From Lineus longissimus (lineage: Eukaryota > Nemertea > Pilidiophora > Heteronemertea > Lineidae), in NCBI RefSeq assembly GCF_910592395.1, contig NC_088317.1, positions 14,572,001-14,636,000 on the forward strand: a stretch of 64,000 nucleotides of DNA. Direction: 5' to 3'. The position numbers and the translations under genes are program-made. Of this stretch, positions 9,793 to 21,581 are shown in pieces. Under the pieces are notes generated by a model that had not been told where the DNA came from, made no database searches, and saw nothing but the letters and a program-made list of their open reading frames with translations. Numbering within the stretch: position 1 is the first letter of the stretch; each line of letters opens with the position of its first letter.

Positions 9793-10714
9793 TTACACTG
9801 AATTAAACACCTCGAGATATCTATAGACTTCCTCACTCCTTTCTTCATCAATTTTTCTGACATCAGAAGCTACAGGTAAAATAAAATCTCCATTCCCTGT
9901 CATTAAAATTGCTTCATCTTCACTTTTCTTATTACTGAGAGAGATGGGACTTTGGAATATAACATTAATTTTCTCATAAAATTTATTTACACGCGCGATT
10001 ATTCCTTTTGATGGGAAACAGAGAATTTGGAATAAGCTAACATCGTTCATCATGCCATTGTGATAAAAGAAAACCAAAAACATATTTCTAAGTTTATAGA
10101 GGGCGCTGTGCATTTGACCAACCCCCGATGAATAAGATGTTTTACGCGTCAACTTCGCCTGCCACTTGGCTGATTTCCCCTTCCCCTTGTGGTAAATCGT
10201 AACGGTTACACCACCAGTATATCTCCTGTTCACGGCAATTAGTCTTCCGTCTAAAGTGATGAAAATAAATGGAGTCTTTAACTCTGGAAAGGCGGATCCA
10301 TTTGAAAGCATTCCTGTACCATTACTCCATGTTAACGTGTACAACGTGAATGATAATGTTCGTTTCGAAAGAACACACCTAATAATTATGCCATTATGAA
10401 AACAGCAAGGATCAATGTGTACTTTACAGCGGTAACATGGATTGCCTTCCGAAATTATAATTTGGCCGAATAGATTTCCGCTTAATGCGAAGAGAAACTT
10501 GTAAGCATAGACCTTGGGGTGGCCCCTCGGACCAACATGGGCCAGAAGTAACAATTTCATGTCATAAATCTCCTTAAAAAGTGCGACATGTTCACTTAAA
10601 GCTGAAGTATTTTTCACAAGAAGATAGTCCCCTGTTTCCACTAATCTGTTGTAAACAAGTATGGATTTCAGTATTACTCCCGACTCGTCATGAAATTTGT
10701 GAATAAATACAATA
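9793..10714 (-). pseudogene. Gene A, U2 copy: truncated at its 5' end by a LINE
   Basis: The 335-residue exon is open from the LINE junction (10714) to TAA (9795-9793) but has lost the ATG, the first 27 or so codons and the 3' splice site. The longest frame starts at an internal GTG and is 282 codons. It has the ALFKEIYD, TLSFTLYTL and KTSYSS blocks otherwise seen together only in U4. The C-x2-C-x7-C-x-H motif is intact, so the break is recent or the copy is still exchanging with its neighbours. Confidence 0.8.
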
Positions 10715-13700
10715 TATATTTCTTTATTTCCTCCTTGTTAGAAGATTACAGAACAACAGTAATGTATAGTTATTTACAACAAGCAACAAATCAAAATTGC
10801 ACGAGACAAATCAAGAAATTAAAGTAAAGGTGTCTCTGAACTATTTCGCCTTAAACATTTTCTCACGGCCGCCAGGTGGCGGCAGTAACACCCAGAACTT
10901 GTGACATTTCGTCAAAATCGAGGCTATCTGTTTGCCTCCCCAGCAATGTTTCGACCAAATCACTGTCCATCATATTCCACAGTTCGCTACTAACATTAAC
11001 GTCGCATTTTTGCTCAATGCTGTCCCAAAACCGGTCCCTGTTACTGCTAAAGGCAGTGCATTGACAAAAAAAGTGAACTTGAGGGTCCGTGTAGACGCTG
11101 TTACATTGTTCGCAGGATTTTTCGGTTGGTTCGACACGCAGTGTACACAACTTTGCCAGAAAGGCATAATTTGATGCTAAGTTCGGATCGTTCTTTGCAC
11201 AAATCCAGAGCATAGACGGAAAGTCTAGAGACTTTTCAATGTTCAGTATTCTCTGATGGCCATTTTCTTGGCAGTCTAACACAAATCGTTTATTTTCAAA
11301 CAGTAATGTTGCTTCGTTCACTATAATTTTCCAGATTCCTTTATCTGGAAAGCTACATGTATCCGATTCAAAGTAATCGGTCAGATATTCACGGCAATTA
11401 TATTTGTCCATAAGCTTTACGAGGTTTGGAACATAGCCTAAACTTTTATTACTGTCTTTACCCGCACGTTCGACCATATTGGCATATCGGCATTTTAGAA
11501 CTTTCAAAGGAAGGGAATTTTCAGACATTTTTGCAAGTTGCCTGAAAAATTGCAAACACCTTCTGTCCAAGTAACACTGTAGCGTAGGACTGCCTATCAT
11601 TGCTTGGCACACGGTTGTGCTCGTTAGCCGATTAAATCCTTGCATCCTTTTAAGACAGTAACGGTGGGCTCTTTCTAGAATTAACAGCTCTGAGAGAGCA
11701 ATTTCCTGACACCAAATTTCAGCTCCATAAAGAGCTCTGGGAAGGCAAATCGTTCTGTACAAGTTGTGGCTTATTATTGGGCTGAAACCACTTGGCTGCT
11801 GATTTGGCCCAATTATGCTCATGAGCGTATTCTTCAGTTTCTGAGCAGCTTCAATAGTTCGCTGCGTAGACTTTAAGTATTTATCAACTAGTATCCCGAG
11901 GTGAACATGAGAGGATTTTTCATTGACCGACTGGTTACCTAGCGCCCATTTCCTTTCATTTTTTGTTCGCTTCCATTGCGCAGCGGTTTCCCCTAGAACT
12001 ATAACACAGCATTTTTCGGCATTGTAGTCATAGCGCCACTTGACTGAATACCGAAAGGAACATGACATCATCCTATCAAGGCCACATTTTGCGAGAGAGA
12101 GCAACGTGAGATCGTCTGCGTGACACGGTGAGCTGCAGTTTATATTGTCAATGTTTAATCCGTCTCTGGTGTCATCGAGCTCGTCTATTAGCGCGTTGAT
12201 AAACAACAAGTAAAGCCACGTTGACAAGACGCCACCTTGTCTCACGCCTTGTTTAAGCGCAAACCACGGCGAGGAGAATTCGTTTTCTGTGACACAGCTT
12301 TCTATTTCAGCATAACAATTCTTTGTAACTCGCCAGAATTTCCCATTTATACCAAACATAAATAGTTTATACAGGAGACCTTCAATCCAGACGGTGTCGT
12401 AGGCTTTACGGGTGTCCAAGAAGCAAGCGTACACTTTAGAATGTTTTTCGATCTGATGGTATATCGATTCCATCATGACAAATGACGTGGATACACAACT
12501 GCGATTTTTCTGATAGGCGCTTTGTTGTGGGTTCGGAAAGACAATATTATTGTCTGCGGTCCAGTTTTGCAACCGAGTCAGCAGTAGCCTTTCAAATAAC
12601 TTGTACAAGACTGGTAACAATGTGATAGGCCGATAGCTATTCGGATCACTCCTGTTCTTCCCATGACCTTTAAACAGTGTATGTATAACTCCCCGTTTTG
12701 CATCTCTCGGAATATGTTCATGTTTGAGGAACAGGTTAAAGAGTTCTGTGATTTTGACATGAAGGGCATGCCCGCCATATTTGATGTGTTCGTTGCCTAC
12801 TCCATCATGCCCTCCGGCTTTCCCGTTCTTTAGCTGTCGAATCCCACTTTTTACCTCTTCAGTGGTAAAGGGGGCGTCCAATGAGGGGTCGTGATTGGCA
12901 GCCGATTCTCGCATCATTTCCCCTAGTTTGGTATCCACGAATCGTTTGAAGGCGGCGTCATATTCCGGTTTCACCTTTGGTGTGTAGAGCGTTTCATAGT
13001 GTTCCGCCCATTTACGCGTTATGTCGGTGGAACTATAGAAGATTGTTCCGTCAAAGCGCATGGGTGGCGGTAGTTTATTTGGGGTCCGACGGTTGGCTTT
13101 GAGCAGTTTCCAAAACTTAGTTTGGTCAATTTCTGCGCTTTCATTAAGTTCCCGGTAAAACTCTTGTTGTAGCTTTGCATTTTGTCGGCGAAACTCTGCG
13201 CGAAATTCTCTTTTCTTCTCTTTATACTCTCTGTAGACAGTCGAGTCTGAGTCCCTGGGCTTACCCGCCGCTGTCCAGGCCAGCCGGGCGTCGCGCATTC
13301 TCTGGTGAAGTGGCTTGAGCGTTTCCTTCCAATTTGGACGGATATTCTTTCGAAACACACATTCAGGTATAGTTCGCGCGGATGCCACTAACATAGCGCT
13401 GACGACTGATTGATACGCATTGTCAATGTCGCGACTGGTATAGAAATAACTCTGACTTATGTCGGGGAACTGGCGCTTCAGTTCCTGCCGGTATTGTACT
13501 ATTTTGCTGAAATCAGTTTGGGCGCAATACTTCCATTTGAATCGTTTTCGTTTTCGCTGTACCAATGGTTCCTCATTGGAATGATCCTTTGTTTCTGAGG
13601 TACTGAGTTTCAGTATTGCATGGACGGCTAAATGGTCGGATGTATTTGGATCAACATCTTCCACCACTTCACATGTCTTCAAACATTCAAGCAGTAGCGA

Positions 13701-14389
13701 GTTTATGCAAATGTGATCTATAAGCGTTTTGTTTGATCCTTCAAACGGATCGAACGTGTATGCGGGTCCTTTACATTGTGAGCTGACTGGGATCGATGAA
13801 AGCCCAGTCCGACGCAAAAATGAGTCTAGCGCACGAGTCCTTCTGCAGTCTGGTGGTGCTGGGATCCTTGGTCCTGTGGCTTTCGCATTGAAATCCCCCA
13901 TTAGTACGATTTCGCCGAGCGAGCTATAGAATTCGTATAACTGGAACAGGTAATCGATGTATTCGATAAAGAATTCGTCTGGGTAATTCGTACTCGGTAG
14001 ATAAACCATGAATATCGTGAGCATCCTCTTATTGTTTAGGTTCACAGTGATTCCAGTTATTCTATCGCTTTCTAAGTCGAGCGTTCTGATGTACGGCGTA
14101 AGGTCTTTGTTCCAAAGCAGGGCAACCCCACCTTTGCCTCTGCGCACTTTATCACCTGAAAACAGGTCTGCAGAGCAGACTGCATGGCATGAAAACGCAT
14201 TGTTTATCGACTCCAAGAATTTTGTAGAATCAGGGTATAGCCAGTGTTCGCATATTCCAAGAATGTCAAGTTTGCGCGAAATAATCAGATTTTCCGCATA
14301 CAGGGAACCGTACATTATTCCTCGTGCATTCCAGCACGCTATTGCTAAATTGTTTCGTGTAACTATGGCCATAATGACGTGGCAGATTT
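10715..14389 (-). mobile_element. Non-LTR retrotransposon (LINE), ORF2 intact, inserted in gene A of U2
   Basis: A 3.68-kb insertion relative to all other units. On the minus strand it starts about 17 bp before the ORF2 ATG and ends in a 148-bp 3' UTR with an AATAAA-containing tail (AGGAAATAAAGAAATATAT) and no long poly(A). No target duplication is visible. Instead, sequence matching U1 1065-1190 (126 bp) is missing, so the insertion deleted target DNA, with short microhomology at both joins (AATA and AGGAACAG). There is no ORF1 and almost no 5' UTR, so the copy is probably 5'-truncated. Confidence 0.9.
10863..14372 (-). CDS. LINE ORF2: APE endonuclease and reverse transcriptase, 1169 aa
   Basis: A single open frame for the replicase of a non-LTR retrotransposon, which nicks target DNA and primes reverse transcription there. 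The apurinic-like endonuclease occupies roughly residues 8-255: NARG at 15-18, catalytic Glu42 in CEHW, GDFNA at 159-163, IDH at 218-220 and SDH at 245-247. The reverse transcriptase follows at about 500-830: motif A with Asp653 in FLDTRKAYD, the RQGG block at 711-714, and HADD at 751-754 in place of the usual YADD or FADD. Near the C-terminus C1087, C1090, H1100, C1103 and C1105 form a putative zinc knuckle. This layout fits the CR1/Jockey/I side of LINEs, but I cannot assign a clade. The intact frame indicates a recent insertion. The first Met falls just before the APE domain, so the true start may lie in the lost 5' part. Confidence 0.93.
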   Translation of the reverse strand: MAIVTRNNLAIACWNARGIMYGSLYAENLIISRKLDILGICEHWLYPDSTKFLESINNAFSCHAVCSADLFSGDKVRRGKGGVALLWNKDLTPYIRTLDLESDRITGITVNLNNKRMLTIFMVYLPSTNYPDEFFIEYIDYLFQLYEFYSSLGEIVLMGDFNAKATGPRIPAPPDCRRTRALDSFLRRTGLSSIPVSSQCKGPAYTFDPFEGSNKTLIDHICINSLLLECLKTCEVVEDVDPNTSDHLAVHAILKLSTSETKDHSNEEPLVQRKRKRFKWKYCAQTDFSKIVQYRQELKRQFPDISQSYFYTSRDIDNAYQSVVSAMLVASARTIPECVFRKNIRPNWKETLKPLHQRMRDARLAWTAAGKPRDSDSTVYREYKEKKREFRAEFRRQNAKLQQEFYRELNESAEIDQTKFWKLLKANRRTPNKLPPPMRFDGTIFYSSTDITRKWAEHYETLYTPKVKPEYDAAFKRFVDTKLGEMMRESAANHDPSLDAPFTTEEVKSGIRQLKNGKAGGHDGVGNEHIKYGGHALHVKITELFNLFLKHEHIPRDAKRGVIHTLFKGHGKNRSDPNSYRPITLLPVLYKLFERLLLTRLQNWTADNNIVFPNPQQSAYQKNRSCVSTSFVMMESIYHQIEKHSKVYACFLDTRKAYDTVWIEGLLYKLFMFGINGKFWRVTKNCYAEIESCVTENEFSSPWFALKQGVRQGGVLSTWLYLLFINALIDELDDTRDGLNIDNINCSSPCHADDLTLLSLAKCGLDRMMSCSFRYSVKWRYDYNAEKCCVIVLGETAAQWKRTKNERKWALGNQSVNEKSSHVHLGILVDKYLKSTQRTIEAAQKLKNTLMSIIGPNQQPSGFSPIISHNLYRTICLPRALYGAEIWCQEIALSELLILERAHRYCLKRMQGFNRLTSTTVCQAMIGSPTLQCYLDRRCLQFFRQLAKMSENSLPLKVLKCRYANMVERAGKDSNKSLGYVPNLVKLMDKYNCREYLTDYFESDTCSFPDKGIWKIIVNEATLLFENKRFVLDCQENGHQRILNIEKSLDFPSMLWICAKNDPNLASNYAFLAKLCTLRVEPTEKSCEQCNSVYTDPQVHFFCQCTAFSSNRDRFWDSIEQKCDVNVSSELWNMMDSDLVETLLGRQTDSLDFDEMSQVLGVTAATWRP

Positions 14390-14659
14390 AGGAACAGACT
14401 GGCAATGTCACGCACACTCAGTTTACTCGAATATACTTAGTACTTGTCTTGTGGGTGCCACTGAGCCTGTTAAACGCGAAGCTGGAAATAATACGGTTGT
14501 AGCCTAAATAAAACAGAACGGCAAGATATCTAGTAGACCTGGCTCAAAGCATTCCACCAGCAGTCATTATAATCGTCCAGGCCCAAAAAGCCGTACATGT
14601 TTCTTTAGTAGCATGTATCTTTGAACTCGATCGACAAGTAGGGGAACCAGCCAGTGACT

Positions 14660-14726
14660 CGGCCGGAAGTCGAAGCCACGAGTTAAAACATGCTGTCGAC
14701 ACGTACAACTGCACCACTGGGGCTCA
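14660..14726 (-). mobile_element. tRNA-derived SINE head (U2 copy)
   Basis: Same position as in U1, but the A box carries a change (CAACTGCACCA on the plus strand instead of CCACTGCACCA), which would weaken pol III binding. Confidence 0.42.
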
Positions 14727-15006
14727 GTTTTGTTGTAACTTCACTTAGCACGGAGTATTTTGTCCCGATCCCCCCTCCCCAATCGAGTTACTGACTTTGA
14801 AGGCCTACGCCGTTCGTCAAATATTTAAAATGGAAATTGAATTGCGTAAATACGTACAGTGTACTTGATATAGTTTTTAACATTGCCGTTGTGTAGACAA
14901 ATGTACAAATGCTGCATATACCAAATTTCAGTAAACTCGTATGCATCATAACAGTTACTGCTCTTTACGACATTGTGTATCGGCGTAGTCTTCTAATGGT
15001 TATTAC

Positions 15007-15246
15007 CTGAAGTTGATGCATCTGATATCCCATCGTGGTCTTCACCTCCTCCTTCTCCATACACGTTCCCTTCTTTGAGCTGATTTGACAGATCATTTTT
15101 CCGTATCTTGGCACTGAGTTCACAGTCGCACAACTGATCTTCATCAAACAGAGGAAAAAACACTCGAAGAACGAATCCTGGTTATTATTTTGAAACAGTG
15201 GTTCAACTATTTCTCTGTTAATGATTAACCTTTTAAAATGGAAATC
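15007..15246 (-). CDS. Gene A, U2 copy: PAN/apple-like exon (orphaned)
   Basis: Same 80-codon exon and CAG|GTAATA donor, with N-S-V-P in place of N-S-L-P. The surrounding frame is open over 160 codons (14965-15447). Its downstream partner exon lost the acceptor to the LINE, so a normal gene A transcript is not expected from this unit. Confidence 0.35.
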
Positions 15247-15650
15247 CTTAATTTGTTTCATTTTTCTATTTTCAATGAGGTTCTCAAACGTTATTTGAAA
15301 ACGTAAACTAAAGTTCAGGTACACAGTATTGTAACTGTTCAATTTCAGACTTTTCACAGAACTACACACATTGTCCTTACCACTTCCTCTGCAACTATTG
15401 TGAACATAGGACTTGTCCTCAGTGTTGCAGTCGGGATTTGAAACCATTTGGTGACCATAGATAAGCGCTGCTGAATTTCATGAAATATGTATCCGTCATA
15501 TCTCTCTGCTAGTCAAACAATTTATTCTGTATTGATACCATTGGTTATTACAGAAGTGAATAAGCAAGATAAACAATGTACAGTATAAAACGTATGCAAA
15601 TAAACATATAGATATAATTACAGAGATAAAAGGAGATACATGATTTAAAC

Positions 15651-16643
15651 GGTATACGGTAAAAAAGGTACAGGAAAAAAAGGTACAGGAAAAAAGTTAC
15701 GGAAATAAAGGTACAGGAAATAAAAGTACAGAAAAATAAAAGTACTGGAAATAAAGGTACCGGAAAAAAATGTATCGGAAAAAAAGGTACACAAAATGGC
15801 ATAAGTAGGTAAAAAAGGTACAACAATTTTTTTTAGAATATTAATATTCTCTTCAACTGGTTCAGGCTCGGCCTATGTATTAATCTTTTATTGCCCATTT
15901 TCTGCTTCTGTGACTAAGGTGGTGCCTTAAAATAGTTTAATACATTGCGGACAATTTTGTTACGGAATGAATTTGAGGAAAATTCATGGAAGAAGTTGCC
16001 CAACAGGGGAGCAGACGTTGTTTTGGTAATAACTACATTCATGTTCTTTTAAATTTTAAAATACTCGAGTCGTATTCTTATTAGGGGCGGATCCAGGATA
16101 ACGGGAAAGGGGGGCACACCTAGTATCCTAGTATACCTGCCTTGTGTTTGGTCTTAAATCTAGTTTTTTGTCTATAAGACAAGGCACATTGTTAATTGGG
16201 TCCAGCTCTATGATGAATGCTAATTGATTAATTGCAACTTAACTTGAACATTGGTACATTTATCAGTTAATCCTTATGCAGAGGGAATTGTCCTAGAATC
16301 TTTACAGTCATCATGATCTTGATAGTCGTGTTTTCACTATTGAAGACCATAACGGTATACTGGAAATTTGATATACCTATTTCTTAGGCCTATGCATTGC
16401 CTAAGGAACAAATAAAGTTAAAGTTATGAATAAAACAGGAGAGAATTCAAATGATATTTAAAAAAAAAATTGTGTACTTTTTTACCTATTTATGCCATTC
16501 TCTGTACCTTTATTTCCAGTACTTTTATTTCCTGTACCTTTATTTCCTGTACCTTTATTTCCTGTACCTTTATTTCCGTACCTTTTTTTCCAGTACCTTT
16601 TTTTCCAGTACCTTTTTTTCCTGTACCCATATTACCTAGATTC
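15651..16643. mobile_element. Foldback/MITE-like element (U2 copy)
   Basis: 993 bp, flanked by GATTTAAAC at 15642-15650 and 16644-16652, with both repeat arms present. Same insertion site as U1, so it was duplicated with the unit, not inserted twice. Confidence 0.75.
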
Positions 16644-16652
16644 GATTTAAAC

Positions 16653-19600
16653 ATGATACACCCAAGTGCATATACCAACTTAGAATCAGACGCTGTATCA
16701 CCGAATGTCCAATCGTATTTAGTGTAAAATTAGGTTTGTAGTAGATACGTCCTTGAGTACATGCAATTGTGGCAACGCATGTCGTAGTGTTAAGTCATAA
16801 CATGAGACACTGCACTCGCACTCGCACAAAAATCAAGATAGAAATTGTTGTGTCTGGTATCAAACAAATAAAGGAAAGCATCGGGCTACATGTTAGACGA
16901 AGTTAAATGCAAAGCCATTTAGCAAATGTCGAGACAGTAAGAAAATATTGCATCAATTGTTCAACCTGAATTGTTCGCAACTTAACGGGGAATTCGCAAT
17001 TGCTTCATCATAATTGTTTTGACTAACGTATAGAGAATTAAACTAGCTACCAGATCTAGATGCGCCTCATTTAATCTTGATAATGTGATACTTTTTTAAA
17101 GGTCCTCTTCCCACTTTTTTTAGGCCTTCTTGCTTTTCCAGCGCAAATCAGATCGGTATCGTCGAGGAGAGGCTGACATGGACTTGTCGAGGTCATTTCT
17201 CTAGAAATTACATCGGCATTAAAAGGAACACGAATTTGGCAGTTAATACCGGAACATCCCTACAAATAGGCGCTGGTCTCCTTCCAGCACTGTAATTATG
17301 ACCAATTAGCATGTAGTTTGTCACATTTGCTAATTTTCTAGTTGAATCATTAAAAAAAAGCCTGGTTTAAAACTTAAACAACACTGCAGCAAATTCGGTG
17401 TCAAAGCAAGGTGATATTCATCCGCATTACAACTACGTCAAGGAGTTCCCTGATAACCCTAAAGCATCGGTTTGAGATGGGATTTCGTGAGGCAACCTAC
17501 TGCAATTGCTAAGAGTATCCTGTAACAGTACAATATTTACAAGATTATTGGAAGATTTACCGTAAAGATTAATATTATAATGTACTCGTACATCTGTACA
17601 TGAATGAAAAAGATCCTAACTAGGAGTCTTACTAGACGATTTTCTACCTAGGAACTTCAAACTTCAAATACATATACCTCTAGAGAAGTTTACATCCTAT
17701 ATGGCTCTAAAAGAAGAAATGCTAACTCCCAGAATTGTGAGATGTTCACATCGTTTGTTTCTAGGAAGGCGGCAGTGCAGCATGGTAGCTCTGTTTCTGT
17801 GCCTTAACGTTTTTGAATGATGCGGGCTTTGGCTAGGCTTTCTCTCGGTCGGTCATCAAGGGACAGTCCACCAGTACAGAATTACCGAATTGTGACGACT
17901 ACCGGGCTTGGCAACTGGCCGGAGAGCAGCACTTGGTCACGTCACGACAGTTAAAATTTCAAGCGATTAAACCAAACACGTCATAAACAACTCGGCAAAT
18001 TCTTCAGTCCAAACTTGACGATGCATTGTATATCAAAGCGTATAATCAGTCACCATCATGTGGCAAGACGTACCCATTGCTGTACAGCCAATTGACGAAT
18101 TTCTTCTCTACTTTTCCGCCGTTCTTCAAATTTCTTAATCCCATGTATGTACACGCGAACAGTGACTTCTCAGCGTTATTTACTCCCGATCCAACAGTAC
18201 TTGAATATGCAATTACAATGCAGGCGGCCTTACTTGCATTACTTCCGGCCTGGATGCGTGATCCCATTGGCACCAGCGCCTTCAAAAAAATATCTTAAAA
18301 CTCATCTTTTTATTGAACACTTCGACACCAGCCCCGAAATGTTTTAATCTCTATGAATGTTTTAATCTCTATGTACAATTTTCTCTTTTACTATGTGTTG
18401 TTTTTTAAATTGTACAGTGGTTTGCAAATGATTTTCATTCAAAAGCACTTTTAATATAATAAATTATTATTATTATATTATTATTTCTATTTACTAAGGA
18501 CTGAAACTTTCGTACGTAAGCTGACATGGCTGATGGAAATGTCTTCGCGATCATGGAGCAGTTAAAACCCTATATCAATAGAAAAATGCCACAAAACACG
18601 TCGTTTTACTGTAAAAGTTTGGTCAACGGTACATCCCACCAAGTGCTAAACTGCATGATACAGTAGCCTTCTTATGCACAGGGGAATATTTCATTACCTA
18701 ATGCACTAAGAAGTCATCTCTACCTACTGTTGAAGGAGTGAATGATAGGTGATCTGTACACAGTCATCTTTTATAGTTTAAAGTATGGTTTGATAAAGGA
18801 GTTTAAAGACCTCTGCGCGCGTTATGATCTCGCAGGCATTTGCCTCATCTAGCATAAAAAGCAACACGCTACTCATACCGATCCACCATCGTTGTTTCTA
18901 TATCCATCCTAGAAAGGAGGAGACTTTAGGACTGATATTCACCGCCGGCATGCACGCTATTGTGTTTACAGAACATTATAGACCCATTCCCTAGACGATT
19001 AGAGATACATTCTGTTTAAGTCATCCTGGCCATGGTTCTGCTGAAAAATGTCGATAATGATTAGAGGATCCATGTAAACAGACTGTGATTATTTTTCTGT
19101 TAACCAGATATCGATCGAACAATATGAGTGAATGAAAAGAAATCAATATTAGAGGCATCATCATCTTACATATCGTCTGAAGAATTTGTACAAAGTGTGC
19201 CAACATGAAGGGGTCTTATCCGGGGCTTTTGCGTGAGGAAGTCTGCTGGTTAAGAAATCGTTAGTCTTGTTTTGTATTTGTCAGTGTTTCTTAGGTCGCA
19301 ATTTTCGGCTTTTAGAAGAGTCTTAGTTCAGATCTTCTTCAGATTCGTGAACGCGATAAGGCATTCGTTCCAAGACTCTTGCAACATATAAACACTATAG
19401 TTAAATCTTAACTAAGAATCGTACATGAATCTTGAAAAGGGCAGCGACTCCTGGCCTAGGGTAACCTTCCTTTAACACTCGATGACCTTCCTTTCACACG
19501 ACGCTCTTTAACACTACTGTCGTCATTACGTTGTAATTTATTGACCGAATCTCAACTTCTCGAAACTGATGCATAATAATCAGTCTCTTGAATATGCTGC

Positions 19601-19985
19601 GTACTCAGTTGTTTTCAGATAGGCGTTTATCACAGCAGTTGCCGGTACATGTATGTAGTTAGGACATGTTTCCCAAACCCATTTGCACCATGTCTTCAGA
19701 CCTGAGAGAGAGATTGATAAATCAAGTTGAAAAGCAGGCCGAGAATCGGCCAGGCCTAAGCTAGCCTCTGTCCAGGGAAAGGATATCGTTTTTAATGTTG
19801 GACAGATTGTGTCGTTGGAGTCTTGTAACTATATACATGTTGTGCTCATGAGGTAATAAGGTTCTTAAAACATGAATTGAGTGTCTGGTTAGCAAACAAA
19901 TTGCCAATAATCTTGCATTAACTGACTTTTGTGTGCACTAAAAAGGAACTGTAAAACTGTTGTTTTTTCCATAGGTCTGCAACAA
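16653..19985. other. Long interval between foldback element and MITE (U2)
   Basis: No gene recognised. It shares the U1 interval without the 5123-5968 block. A LINE tail interrupts it at 18241-18484. The acceptor-like TTTTTTCCATAG before gene B survives near 19973, although gene B itself is gone. Confidence 0.5.
18241..18484 (+). mobile_element. 5'-truncated LINE tail
   Basis: About 245 bp absent from the homologous site of every other unit. Its first part can be read as the C-terminal end of a CR1/Jockey-type reverse transcriptase: L-P-A-W, then a variable stretch, S-A-F-K-K and, after a frame change, K-T-H-L-F. It ends in an ATT-rich simple repeat like the 3' ends of such LINEs. It differs from the full-length LINE at 10715-14389. 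No clear target duplication. Confidence 0.6.
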
Positions 19986-19994
19986 GTTACTGGG

Positions 19995-20174
19995 GCTGAA
20001 AGGGTGGATGTCGTCCTGGGTGCCGACAAATGGTACCCAGGTTCGAGATCGACTGGACAATAAGCACCCTGGGTGCCAGTACACTAGACAAATAGCACCC
20101 AGCTTCTTTTTGCCTGGCTTACGGATCTTAGGGACGACGTTTCTGTACTGCCACTGGGTGATGTTTGTCTAGTC
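19995..20174. mobile_element. Long-TIR MITE (U2 copy), truncated
   Basis: The left arm, spacer and first 30 or so bases of the right arm are present. It then stops and continues directly in sequence that in other units lies downstream of gene B. The left 9-bp duplication GTTACTGGG (19986-19994) is intact, the right one is lost. The deletion therefore followed the MITE insertion and removed all of gene B. Confidence 0.75.
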
Positions 20175-21303
20175 AACTGTACCCACGATCATAAAAAAAC
20201 AGTAGTGTATGACTTCAATCCCCCTTAAATGTCATTTCGTGGTTTCAAACTACATATTATGCGACTACGTTTCGTTGAACTATACGTACATAACGGACGT
20301 GGATGAACGATGCCAACGAAAAATCTCCAGTCATTCGAAGTTCACTCGAAATTACATTGTATCTCATATATCTTTTATTGGCCGAAACTTTGCTAGTTTT
20401 AACGAGATTTTTCCTCGTATATTGATACTGTGTAGTTGGTTGATGGTCACCTGTAATTAAAGTGCACATACAGATACAAAAGTCAGGTCTGCTCAGTTAA
20501 TTGAAGGTGAATGATTTCATATATTACAGATATACCCGCCTATTTTACACGCCGATTAGTACTCTTGGGGGAGCTTCGTGCTCGCTTTGTTACGTGTGGC
20601 AAGAAAATATCTGCCCCACAATACCGCCTTTACATACTTACTCTCAAAATAGTAAGTACTAGCTGGACATTCTTTTTGTCACAAGTATGAATGTATCATT
20701 TAACTGATGACAAAATGCACTTCAATGATACATCGGATTAGAATCTGTAAAAAAATGTTTGAAAGTGATTTTAGGAAGGGAAAAACGCCTCAGCCAGATT
20801 TTACATAGACGCACTGATTTGGCGTACTGTAATGGTAAAGGTTATGTCAATACGCACTTGCTGGTGTCTCTGTCGTCATTTTTACTCTTTCGATTATCAG
20901 ATCATGTTTTAGTAGTGCTTCCTTAACATATACCTGCTAAAGATGGACACCCTCTTTTCTAAGGACGTTGGTTTGGCCCAGAAGCGGTATTTCTGATCAA
21001 TTTCACCATTGTAATCATGACGCCTCTTTATTAATGACATCATTTTTTTAGTAACAATGGTGTTTTAATAGAGAGGTATAATTGTATTTGTTAGCACGAG
21101 ATCCAAATACACTTGTGGGGCGAAAAAAGGAGAGTTATATTGCACCGCCATATAGCAATGGTGGCGTGGCGTTACGTGTATGTCAAGACGAGATTGTTTT
21201 GAAAGTACATGTAGTAAATGTTTTCGAAGAGATATAAAGATTTTTTCGTTGTTTTCTATGATAGGCCTTGAATAGAGACAGGAAAGGATTTTGAGTTTGT
21301 AAA
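20175..21303. other. 3' interval of U2
   Basis: Holds the full-length form of the conserved plus-strand frame (20209-20460, 83 codons), also seen in U3 to U6. The opposite strand is open over much of the same stretch, so the coding sense cannot be chosen. Nothing else recognised. Confidence 0.4.
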
Positions 21304-21581
21304 GAGGGTTTAGGGTTTTTATTCCCCTAAAATAACTCAACGGGGTACATATATAATAAAATGTTGGCTGAAAAAACCCTCAAAGTTCTTTCAAGACCTA
21401 AAACGTTTTTTTCTCAAGAGTATATTGCTTTCTCGGCTGGTAGCTTGAATTCAAAGAAACAATGAGCGAAACTTAAAGGATTGTTAAACTAGATGTATGC
21501 TTCAAATGATTATAATGCTGTACGTTTGTGACAATTGGGACGAAGGTAAAATGGTAATACACCATTGGATAATCCATACAT

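Larger units (their letters stand above)
9521..21303. repeat. Tandem array unit U2
   Basis: Second unit, 11.8 kb including a 3.7-kb LINE. Gene A is cut by the LINE, and gene B is absent: a deletion joins the middle of the long-TIR MITE directly to sequence downstream of gene B at about 20174. It has the foldback element but lacks the U1/U5-specific block. Confidence 0.9.

Noticed and set aside
10876-14391. Plus-strand and other-frame open frames across the LINE
   Set aside because: Shadows of the intact 1169-codon frame on the minus strand.
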